Assembly (NCBI RefSeq): GCF_037975245.1
Contig: NC_092571.1
Location: forward strand, 186,001 to 250,000
Reading direction: 5' to 3'
DNA length: 64,000 bases
Source: Apostichopus japonicus
Taxonomy: Eukaryota; Echinodermata; Holothuroidea; Aspidochirotida; Stichopodidae
The notes under the pieces were generated by a model. The model made no database searches and was not told the origin of the DNA. It saw nothing but the letters and a program-made list of their open reading frames with translations. This document shows, piece after piece, positions 54,596-64,000 of the stretch. A program made the position numbers and the translations under genes. Numbering within the stretch: position 1 is the stretch's first letter; the number at the start of each line of letters is the position of its first letter.

Positions 54596-57500
54596 GTGGC
54601 GCGGTTGGTTGCTCTGTACCTCGAGAGCGTGACGTACTTTCGATCGCGGGCTCGAGACCAGGTGGGGGAAGTTTGCTTTTGCCGCGATCTGGTACGGTCT
54701 CTGGGAACTTTAAGTATTAGAAACGAACATAGATTTATATCAACTGCTGTCGTGGCGCGGTTGGTTGCTCTGTACCTCGAGAGCGTGACGTATTTTGGAT
54801 CGCGGGCTCGAGACCAGGTGGGGGCAGTTTGCTTTTGCCGCGATCTGATACGGTCTCTGGGAACTTTAAGTATTAGAAACGAACATAGATTTATATCAAC
54901 TGCTGTCGTGGCGCGGTTGGTTGCTCTGTACCTCGAGAGCGTGACGATTTTTGGATCGCGGGCTCGAGACCAGGTGGGGGCAGTTTGCTTTAGCCGCGAT
55001 CTGATACGGTCTCTGGGAACTTTAAGTATTAGAAACGAACATAGATTTATATCAACTGCTGTCGTGGCGCGGTTGGTTGCTCTGTACCTCGAGAGCGTGA
55101 CGATTTTTGGATCGCGGGCTCGAGACCAGGTGGGGCAGTTTGCTTTTGCCGCGATCTTATACGGTCTCTGGGAACTTTAAGTATTAGAAACGAACATAGA
55201 TTTATATCAACTGCTGTCGTGGCGCGGTTGGTTGCTCTGTACCTCGAGAGCGTGACGTATTTTGGATCGCGGGCTCGAGACCAGGTGGGGGCAGTTTGCT
55301 TTTGCCGCGATCTTATACGGTCTCTGGGAACTTTAAGTATTAGAAACGAACATTGACTTATATCAACTGCTGTCGTGGCGCGGTTGGTTGCTCTGTACCT
55401 CGAGAGCGTGACGTATTTTGGATCGCGGGCTCGAGACCATGTGGGGGCAGTTTGCTTTTGCCGCGATCTTATACGGTCTCTGGGAACTTTAAGTATTAGA
55501 AACGAACATAGATTTATATCAACTGCTGTCGTGGCGCGGTTGGTTGCTCTGTACCTCGAGAGCGTGACGTATTTTGGATCGCGGGCTCGAGACCAGGTGG
55601 GCGCAGTTTGCTTTTGCCGCGATCTCGTACGGTCTCTGGGAACTTTAAGTATTAGAAACGAACACAGATTTATATCAACTGCTGTCGTGGCGCGGTTGGT
55701 TGCTCTGTACCTCGAGAGCGTGACGTATTTTGGATCGCGGGCTCGAGACCAGGTGGGGGCAGTTTGCTTTTGCCGCGATCTCATACGTTCTCTGGGAACT
55801 TTAAGTATTAGAAACGAACATAGATTTATATCAACTGCTGTCGTGGCGCGGTTGGTTGCTCTGTACCTCGAGAGCGTGACGTATTTTGGATCGCGGGCTC
55901 GAGACCAGGTGGGGGCAGTTTGCTTTTGCCGCGATCTCATACGGTCTCTGGGAACTTTAAGTATTAGAAACGAACATAGATTTATATCAACTGCTGTCGT
56001 GGCGCGGTTGGTTGCTCTGTACCTCGAGAGCGTGACGTATTTTGGATCGCGGGCTCGAGACCAGGTGGGGGCAGTTTGCTTTTGCCGCGATCTCATACGG
56101 TCTCTGGGAACTTTAAGTATTAGAAACGAACATAGATTTATATCAACTGCTGTCGTGGCGCGGTTGGTTGCTCTGTACCTCGAGAGCGTGACGTACTTTC
56201 GATCGCGGGCTCGAGACCAGGTGGGGGCAGTTTGCTTTTGCCGCGATCTCATACGGTCTCTGGGAACTTTAAGTATTAGAAACGAACATAGATTTATATC
56301 AACTGCTGTCGTGGCGCGGTTGGTTGCTCTGTACCTCGAGAGCGTGACGCATTTTGGATCGCGGGCTCGAGACCAGGTGGGCGCAGTTTGCTTTTGCCGC
56401 GATCTCGTACGGTCTCTGGGAACTTTAAGTATTAGAAACGAACATAGATTTATATCAACTGCTGTCGTGACGCGGTTGTTTGCTCTGTACCTCGAGAGCG
56501 TGACGTATTTTGGATCGCGGGCTCGAGACCAGGTGGGGGCAGTTTGCTTTTGCCGCGATCTCGTACGGTCTCTGGGAACTTTAAGTATTAGAAACGAACA
56601 TAGATTTATATCAACTGCTGTCGTGGCGCGGTTGGTTGCTCTGTACCTCGAGAGCGTAACGATTTTTGGATCGCGGGCTCGAGACCAGGTGGGGGCAGTT
56701 TGCTTTTGCCGCGATCTCGTACGGTCTCTGGGAACTTTAAGTATTAGAAACGAACATAGATTTATATCAACTGCTGTCGTGGCGCGGTTGGTTGCTCTGT
56801 ACCTCGAGAGTGTGACGTATTTTGGATCGCGGGCTCGAGACCAGGTGGGGGAAGTTTGCTTTTGCCGAGATCTGGTACGGTCTCTGGGAACTTTAAGTAT
56901 TAGAAACGAACATAGATTTATATCAACTGCTGTCGTGGCGCGGTTGGTTGCTCTGTACCTCGAGAGCGTGACGTATTTTGGATCGCGGGCTCGAGACCAG
57001 GTGGGGGCAGTTTGCTTTTGCCGCGATCTGATACGGTCTCTGGGAACTTTAAGTATTAGAAACGAACATAGATTTATATCAACTGCTGTCGTGGCGCGGT
57101 TGGTTGCTCTGTACCTCGAGAGCGTGACGATTTTTGGATCGCGGGCTCGAGACCAGGTGGGGGCAGTTTGCTTTTGCCGCGATCTCATACGGTCTCTGGG
57201 AACTTTAAGTATTAGAAACGAACATAGATTTATATCAACTGCTGTCGTGGCGCGGTTGGTTGCTCTGTACCTCGAGAGCGTGACGATTTTTGGATCGCGG
57301 GCTCGAGACCAGGTGGGGGCAGTTTGCTTTTGCCGCGATCTCATACGGTCTCTGGAACTTTAAGTATTAGAAACGAACATAGATTCATATCAACTGCTGT
57401 CGTGGCGCGGTTGGTTGCTCTGTACCTCGAGAGCGTGACGTATTTTGGATCGCGGGCTCGAGACCAGGTGGGGGCAGTTTGCTTTTGCCGCGATCTTATA

Positions 57501-59220
57501 CGGTCTCTGGGAACTTTAAGTATTAGAAACGAACATAGATTTATATCAACTGCTGTCGTGGCGCGGTTGGTTGCTCTGTACCTCGAGAGCGTGACGTATT
57601 TTGGATCGCGGGCTCGAGACCATGTGGGGCAGTTTGCTTTTGCCGCGATCTCATACGGTCTCTGGGAACTTTAAGTATTAGAAACGAACATAGATTTATA
57701 TCAACTGCTGTCGTGGCGCGGTTGGTTGCTCTGTACCTCGAGAGCGTGACGTATTTTGGATCGCGGGCTCGAGACCAGGTGGGGGCAGTTTGCTTTTGCC
57801 GCGATCTCATACGGTCTCTGGGAACTTTAAGTATTAGAAACGAACATAGATTTATATCAACTGCTGTCGTGGCGCGGTTGGTTGCTCTGTACCTCGAGAG
57901 CGTGACGTATTTTGGATCGCGGGCTCGAGACCAGGTGGGGGCAGTTTGCTTTTGCCGCGATCTTATACGGTCTCTGGAACTTTAAGTATTAGAAACGAAC
58001 GAAGATTTATATCAACTGCTGTCGTGGCGCGGTTGGTTGCTCTGTACCTCGAGAGCGTGACGTATTTTGGATCGCGGGCTCGAGACCAGGTGGGGGCAGT
58101 TTGCTTTTGCCGCGATCTTATACGGCCCCTGGAACTTTAAGTATTAGAAACGAACATAGATTTATATCAACTGCTGTCGTGGCGCGGTTGGTTGCTCTGT
58201 ACCTCGAGAGCGTGACGTATTTTGTATCGCGGGCTCGAGACCAGGTGGGGGCAGTTTGTTTTTGCCGCGATCTTATACGGCCCCTGGAACTTTAAGTATT
58301 AGAAACGAACATAGATTTATATCAACTGCTGTCGTGGCGCGGTTGGTTGCTCTGTACCTCGAGAGCGTGACGTATTTTGGATCGCGGGCTCGAGACCAGG
58401 TGGGGGAAGTTTGCTTTTGCCGCGATCTCATACGGTCTCTGGGAACTTTAAGTATTAGAAACGAACATAGATTTATATCAACTGCTGTCGTGGCGCGGTT
58501 GGTTGCTCTGTACCTCGAGAGCGTGACGTATTTTGGATCGCGGGCTCGAGACCAGGTGGGGGCAGTTTGCTTTTGCCGGGTTCTTATACGGTCTCTGGGA
58601 ACTTTAAGTATTAGAAACGAACATAGATTTATATCAACTGCTGTCGTGGCGCGGTTGGTTGCTCTGTACCTCGAGAGCGTGACGTATTTTGGATCGCGGG
58701 CTCGAGACCAGGTGGGGGCAGTTTGCTTTTGCCGGGTTCTTATACGGTCTCTGGGAACTTTAAGTATTAGAAACGAACATAGATTTATATCAACTGCTGT
58801 CGTGGCGCGGTTGGTTGCTCTGTACCTCGAGAGCGTGACGTATTTTGGATCGCGGGCTCGAGACCATGTGGGGGCAGTTTGCTTTTGCCGCGATCTCATA
58901 CGGTCTCTGGGAACTTTAAGTATTAGAAACGAACATAGATTTATATCAACTGCTGTCGTGGCGCGGTTGGTTGCTCTGTAACTCGAGAGCGTGACGTATT
59001 TTGGATCGCGGGCTCGAGACCAGGTGGGGGCAGTTCGCTTTTGCCGCGATCTTGTACGGTCTCTGGAACTTTAAGTATTAGAAACGAACATAGATTTATA
59101 TCAACTGCTGTCGTGGCGCGGTTGGTTGCTCTGTACCTCGAGAGCGTGACGATTTTTGGATCGCGGGCTCGAGACCAGGTGGGGGCAGTTTGCTTTTGCA
59201 GCGATCTCGTACGGTCTCTC
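54596..59220 (+). repeat. Block repeated about 8.1 kb upstream, right copy
   Basis: Right partner of the block at 46497-51120. It carries three monomers not present in the left copy, an expansion or loss by unequal exchange, and single-base changes such as CGGTTGTTTGC for CGGTTGGTTGC near 56471. Confidence 0.65.
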
Positions 59221-60767
59221 GGAACTTTAAGTATTAGAAACGAACATAGATTTATATCAACTGCTGTCGTGACGCGGTTGGTTGCTCTGTACCTCGAGAG
59301 CGTGACGATTTTTGGATCGCGGGCTCGAGACCAGGTGGGGGCAGTTTGCTTTTGCCGCGATCTCGTACGGTCTCTGGGAACTTTAAGTATTAGAAACGAA
59401 CATAGATTTATATCAACTGCTGTCGTGACGCGGTTGGTTGCTCTGTACCTCGAGAGCGTGACGATTTTTGGATCGCGGGCTCGAGACCAGGTGGGGGCAG
59501 TTTGCTTTTGCCGCGATCTCGTACGGTCTCTGGGAACTTTAAGTATTAGAAACGAACATAGATTTATATCAACTGCTGTCGTGGCGCGGTTGGTTGCTCT
59601 GTACCTCGAGAGCGTGACGTACTTTGGATCGCGGGCTCGAGGGGCAGGTGATGGAAGTTTGCTTTTGCCGCGATCTCGTACGGTCTCTGGGAACTTTAAG
59701 TATTAGAAACGAACATAGATTTATATCAACTGCTGTCGTGGCGCGGTTGGTTGTTCTGTACCTCGAGAGCGTGACGTATTTTGGATCGCGGGCTCGAGAC
59801 CAGGTGGGGGAAGTTTGCTTTTGCCGCGATCTCGTACGGTCTCTGGGAACTTTAAGTATTAGAAACGAACATAGATTTATATCAACTGCTGTCGTGGCGC
59901 GGTTGGTTTCTCTGTACCTCGAGAGCGTGACGTACTTTCGATCGCGGGCTCGAGACCAGGTGGGGGAAGTTTGCTTTTGCAGCGATCTGGTACGGTCTCT
60001 TGGAACTTTAAGTATTAGAAACGAACATAGATTTATATCAACTGCTGTCGTGGCGCGGTTGGTTGCTCTGTACCTCGAGAGCGTAACGATTTTTGGATCG
60101 CGGGCTCGAGACCAGGTGGGGGAAGTTTGCTTTTGCCGCGATCTCATACGGTCTCTGGGAACTTTAAGTATTAGAAACGAACATAGATTTATATCAACTG
60201 CTGTCGTGGCGCGGTTGGTTGCTCTGTACCTCGAGAGCGTGACGTACTTTCGATCGCGGACTCGAGACCAGGTGGGGGAAGTTTGCTTTTGCCGCGATCT
60301 TATACGGTCTCTGGGAACTTTAAGTATTAGAAACGAACATAGATTTATATCAACTGCTGTCGTGGCGCGGTTGGTTGCTCTGTACCTCGAGAGCGTGACG
60401 TATTTTGGATCGCGGGCTCGAGACCAGGTGGGGGCAGTTTGCTTTTGCCGCGATCTAATACGGTCTCTGGGAACTTTAAGTATTAGAAACGAACATAGAT
60501 TTATATCAACTGCTGTCGTGGCGCGGTTGGTTGCTCTGTACCTCGAGATCGTGACGTATTTTGGATCGCGGGCTCGAGACCAGGCCAGTGCAGTTTGCTT
60601 TTGCCGCGATCTAATACGGTCTCTGGAACTTTAAGTATTAGAAACGAACATAGATTTATATCAACTGCTGTCGTGGCGCGGTTGGTTGTGCTCTGTACCT
60701 CGAGAGCGTGACGTATTTTGGATCGCGGGCTCGAGACCAGGTGGGGGCAGTTTGCTTTTGCAGCGAT
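57960..60767 (+). repeat. 18-monomer higher-order repeat, 2808 bp, copy 1
   Basis: The monomer series with two GGCCCC units, two CCGGGTTCTTATAC units, CCATGTGGGG, GTAACTCGAG and the unusual CTCGAGGGGCAGGTGATGG unit (59634-59653) recurs 2808 bp later (62442-62461). 2808 is exactly 18 x 156, with short and long units balancing. Confidence 0.8.
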
Positions 60768-63575
60768 CTGGTACGGTCTCTGGAACTTTAAGTATTAGAA
60801 ACGAACGAAGATTTATATCAACTGCTGTCGTGGCGCGGTTGGTTGCTCTGTACCTCGAGAGCGTGACGTATTTTGGATCGCGGGCTCGAGACCAGGTGGG
60901 GGCAGTTTGCTTTTGCCGCGATCTTATACGGCCCCTGGAACTTTAAGTATTAGAAACGAACATAGATTTATATCAACTGCTGTCGTGGCGCGGTTGGTTG
61001 CTCTGTACCTCGAGAGCGTGACGTATTTTGGATCGCGGGCTCGAGACCAGGTGGGGGCAGTTTGTTTTTGCCGCGATCTTATACGGCCCCTGGAACTTTA
61101 AGTATTAGAAACGAACATAGATTTATATCAACTGCTGTCGTGGCGCGGTTGGTTGTGCTCTGTACCTCGAGAGCGTGACGTGTTTTGGATCGCGGGCTCG
61201 AGACCAGGTGGGGGAAGTTTGCTTTTGCCGCGATCTCATACGGTCTCTGGGAACTTTAAGTATTAGAAACGAACATAGATTTATATCAACTGCTGTCGTG
61301 GCGCGGTTGGTTGCTCTGTACCTCGAGAGCGTGACGTATTTTGGATCGCGGGCTCGAGACCAGGTGGGGGCAGTTTGCTTTTGCCGGGTTCTTATACGGT
61401 CTCTGGGAACTTTAAGTATTAGAAACGAACATAGATTTATATCAACTGCTGTCGTGGCGCGGTTGGTTGCTCTGTACCTCGAGAGCGTGACGTATTTTGG
61501 ATCGCGGGCTCGAGACCAGGTGGGGGCAGTTTGCTTTTGCCGGGTTCTTATACGGTCTCTGGGAACTTTAAGTATTAGAAACGAACATAGATTTATATCA
61601 ACTGCTGTCGTGGCGCGGTTGGTTGCTCTGTACCTCGAGAGCGTGACGTATTTTGGATCGCGGGCTCGAGACCATGTGGGGGCAGTTTGCTTTTGCCGCG
61701 ATCTCATACGGTCTCTGGGAACTTTAAGTATTAGAAACGAACATAGATTTATATCAACTGCTGTCGTGGCGCGGTTGGTTGCTCTGTAACTCGAGAGCGT
61801 GACGTATTTTGGATCGCGGGCTCGAGACCAGGTGGGGGCAGTTCGCTTTTGCCGCGATCTTGTACGGTCTCTGGAACTTTAAGTATTAGAAACGAACATA
61901 GATTTATATCAACTGCTGTCGTGGCGCGGTTGGTTGCTCTGTACCTCGAGAGCGTGACGATTTTTGGATCGCGGGCTCGAGACCAGGTGGGGGCAGTTTG
62001 CTTTTGCAGCGATCTCGTACGGTCTCTCGGAACTTTAAGTATTAGAAACGAACATAGATTTATATCAACTGCTGTCGTGACGCGGTTGGTTGCTCTGTAC
62101 CTCGAGAGCGTGACGATTTTTGGATCGCGGGCTCGAGACCAGGTGGGGGCAGTTTGCTTTTGCCGCGATCTCGTACGGTCTCTGGGAACTTTAAGTATTA
62201 GAAACGAACATAGATTTATATCAACTGCTGTCGTGACGCGGTTGGTTGCTCTGTACCTCGAGAGCGTGACGATTTTTGGATCGCGGGCTCGAGACCAGGT
62301 GGGGGCAGTTTGCTTTTGCCGCGATCTCGTACGGTCTCTGGGAACTTTAAGTATTAGAAACGAACATAGATTTATATCAACTGCTGTCGTGGCGCGGTTG
62401 GTTGCTCTGTACCTCGAGAGCGTGACGTACTTTGGATCGCGGGCTCGAGGGGCAGGTGATGGAAGTTTGCTTTTGCCGCGATCTCGTACGGTCTCTGGGA
62501 ACTTTAAGTATTAGAAACGAACATAGATTTATATCAACTGCTGTCGTGGCGCGGTTGGTTTCTCTGTACCTCGAGAGCGTGACGTACTTTCGATCGCGGG
62601 CTCGAGACCAGGTGGGGGAAGTTTGCTTTTGCCGCGATCTCGTACGGTCTCTGGGAACTTTAAGTATTAGAAACGAACATAGATTTATATCAACTGCTGT
62701 CGTGGCGCGGTTGGTTTCTCTGTACCTCGAGAGCGTGACGTATTTTGGATCGCGGGCTCGAGACCAGGTGGGGGAAGTTTGCTTTTGCAGCGATCTGGTA
62801 CGGTCTCTTGGAACTTTAAGTATTAGAAACGAACATAGATTTATATCAACTGCTGTCGTGGCGCGGTTGGTTGCTCTGTACCTCGAGAGCGTAACGATTT
62901 TTGGATCGCGGGCTCGAGACCAGGTGGGGGAAGTTTGCTTTTGCCGCGATCTCATACGGTCTCTGGGAACTTTAAGTATTAGAAACGAACATAGATTTAT
63001 ATCAACTGCTGTCGTGGCGCGGTTGGTTGCTCTGTACCTCGAGAGCGTGACGTACTTTCGATCGCGGACTCGAGACCAGGTGGGGGAAGTTTGCTTTTGC
63101 CGCGATCTTATACGGTCTCTGGGAACTTTAAGTATTAGAAACGAACATAGATTTATATCAACTGCTGTCGTGGCGCGGTTGGTTGCTCTGTACCTCGAGA
63201 GCGTGACGTATTTTGGATCGCGGGCTCGAGACCAGGTGGGGGCAGTTTGCTTTTGCCGCGATCTAATACGGTCTCTGGGAACTTTAAGTATTAGAAACGA
63301 ACATAGATTTATATCAACTGCTGTCGTGGCGCGGTTGGTTGCTCTGTACCTCGAGATCGTGACGTATTTTGGATCGCGGGCTCGAGACCAGGCCAGTGCA
63401 GTTTGCTTTTGCCGCGATCTAATACGGTCTCTGGAACTTTAAGTATTAGAAACGAACATAGATTTATATCAACTGCTGTCGTGGCGCGGTTGGTTGTGCT
63501 CTGTACCTCGAGAGCGTGACGTATTTTGGATCGCGGGCTCGAGACCAGGTGGGGGCAGTTTGCTTTTGCCGCGAT
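60768..63575 (+). repeat. 18-monomer higher-order repeat, 2808 bp, copy 2
   Basis: Follows copy 1 directly. The copies differ at several sites, for example GGTTGTTCTG near 59749 against GGTTTCTCTG near 62557, and GTATTTTGG near 58377 against GTGTTTTGG near 61185. They are therefore older than the 37-mer pair. The copy ends in monomers with the longer D-arm-like GGTTGTGCTCTG. Confidence 0.78.
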
Positions 63576-63789
63576 CTCATACGGTCTCTGGGAACTTTAA
63601 GTATTAGAAACGAACATAGATTTATATCAACTGCTGTCGTGGCGCGGTTGGTTGTGCTCTGTACCTAGAGAGCGTGACGTATTTTGGATCGCGGGCTCGA
63701 GACCAGGTGGGGGCAGTTTGCTTTTGCCGCGATCTAATACGGTCTCTGGAACTTTAAGTATTAGAAACGAACATAGATTTATATCAACT

Positions 63790-63882
63790 GCTGTCGTGGC
63801 GCGGTTGGTTGTGCTCTGTACCTCGAGAGCGTGACGTATTTTGGATCGCGGGCTCGAGACCAGGTGGGGGCAGTTTGCTTTT
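63790..63882 (+). promoter_or_regulatory. tRNA-like internal pol III promoter, representative monomer
   Basis: A-box-like TGGCGCGGTTGG (63797-63808) and B-box-like GGCTCGAGACC (63851-63861) lie 54 bp apart, start to start, each with one mismatch to the consensus. A D-arm forms from GCGC (63799-63802), loop GGTTGGTT, and GTGC (63811-63814). A second hairpin, GCTCT (63813-63817) with AGAGC (63826-63830), is possible but shares two bases with the D-arm. T4 runs lie between the boxes (63839-63842) and after them (63879-63882). The T-arm pairs only partly and no acceptor stem forms, so it is tRNA-like, not a tRNA gene. The boxes recur in nearly every monomer; transcription is inferred. Confidence 0.6.
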
Positions 63883-64000
63883 GCCGCGATCTTTTACGAT
63901 CTCTGGAACTTTAAGTATTAGAAACGAACATAGATTTATATCAACTGCTGTCGTGGCGCGGTTGGTTGTGCTCTGTACCTCGAGAGCGTGACGTATTTTG

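Larger units (their letters stand above)
20586..64000 (+). repeat. Satellite array of about 278 monomers, modal length 156 bp
   Basis: From a partial monomer at about 20586 to the window edge, a unit starting CTTTAAGTATTAGAAACGAA repeats head to tail with no other insertion. The modal unit is 156 bp; variants are 155 (one G lost from CTGGGAAC or from GTGGGGGCAG), 158 (GT added in the D-arm-like part) and 168 (TATATCATT-type 12-bp insertion). Monomers differ at a few diagnostic places: TATTTTGG, ATTTTTGG or TACTTTCG after GTGAC; GGGGGCAG or GGGGGAAG; and GATCTCATAC, GATCTTATAC, GATCTGATAC, GATCTGGTAC or GATCTCGTAC. Each unit has about 13 CpG and two CTCGAG sites. The leftmost monomers are the most diverged, as at an array edge. 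Confidence 0.98.

Noticed and set aside
21468-63991. Dozens of long open frames on both strands of the satellite, up to 765 codons, as proteins
   Set aside because: They exist because the monomer is 156 bp (52 codons) with no stop in certain frames. Both strands are open at once, many lack a natural ATG, and single-base deletions break them regularly without compensation.
20586-64000. CRISPR array
   Set aside because: Units are contiguous 156-bp monomers with no spacer/repeat alternation, no cas genes, and the surroundings are eukaryotic.
20586-64000. Cluster of functional tRNA genes
   Set aside because: A and B box-like motifs are present, but there is no acceptor stem, the T-stem is imperfect and no standard anticodon arm forms.
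20586-64000. Centromere assignment of the satellite
   Set aside because: Higher-order structure is suggestive, but nothing in the sequence shows kinetochore binding or chromosomal position, and I saw no CENP-B-box-like word.

Overview
The window is metazoan nuclear DNA, most likely from a marine invertebrate. An echinoderm or similar deuterostome is my guess, resting only on the style of the repeats: many short TAGGCCTAG-type motifs, intron-split integrase genes and long microsatellites. Nothing looks prokaryotic. There are short exons with GT/AG splice sites, a complete Ty3/gypsy LTR retrotransposon, a decayed intron-containing integrase gene, and a very large satellite array.

Layout. Positions 1-4119 are AT-rich and mostly non-coding. 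They hold a hairpin-bearing diverged duplication and two candidate coding exons: a cysteine-rich one on the minus strand at 744-935 and a coiled-coil-like one on the plus strand at 1614-1794. Positions 4124-12486 are a complete, apparently intact Ty3/gypsy element on the minus strand. It has two 850-bp LTRs that look identical, a CAAT target duplication, a primer-binding site, a polypurine tract, gag, and pol (protease, reverse transcriptase, RNase H, integrase). Pol is joined to gag by a textbook -1 frameshift signal. Positions 12491-13490 hold a G-rich tract and a four-copy 136-bp tandem repeat. Positions 13522-15373 hold four exons of an integrase-derived host-type gene whose splice sites still join in phase but which carries stops and frameshifts. 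Positions 15734-20585 hold no convincing gene: a duplicated 200-bp segment, a probable LINE fragment, a 100-nt purine tract, a 192-bp AT microsatellite and a C13 run.

From about 20586 to the right edge the window is one uninterrupted satellite of about 278 monomers. The modal monomer is 156 bp, with indel variants of 154-168 bp. Each monomer carries a well-placed A-box-like and B-box-like pair, as in tRNA genes and tRNA-derived SINEs, so the array looks like a tandemly amplified tRNA-like (SINE-head) unit. It has several nested higher-order repeats: 4-, 5-, 6-, 8-, 18-, 28- and 37-monomer blocks. The 37-mer (5775 bp) and 28-mer (4362 bp) blocks each occur as two almost identical tandem copies. 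Long open frames on both strands of the array follow from a monomer length divisible by three and are not treated as genes.

How the parts relate: the retrotransposon's parts form one working unit (LTR promoter, tRNA primer, Gag, frameshifted Gag-Pol, polypurine tract). The integrase pseudogene belongs to a different lineage. The satellite evolves by unequal exchange independently of both. The most notable items are the tRNA-like promoter architecture of the satellite, the frameshift signal, and the four-exon integrase relic.
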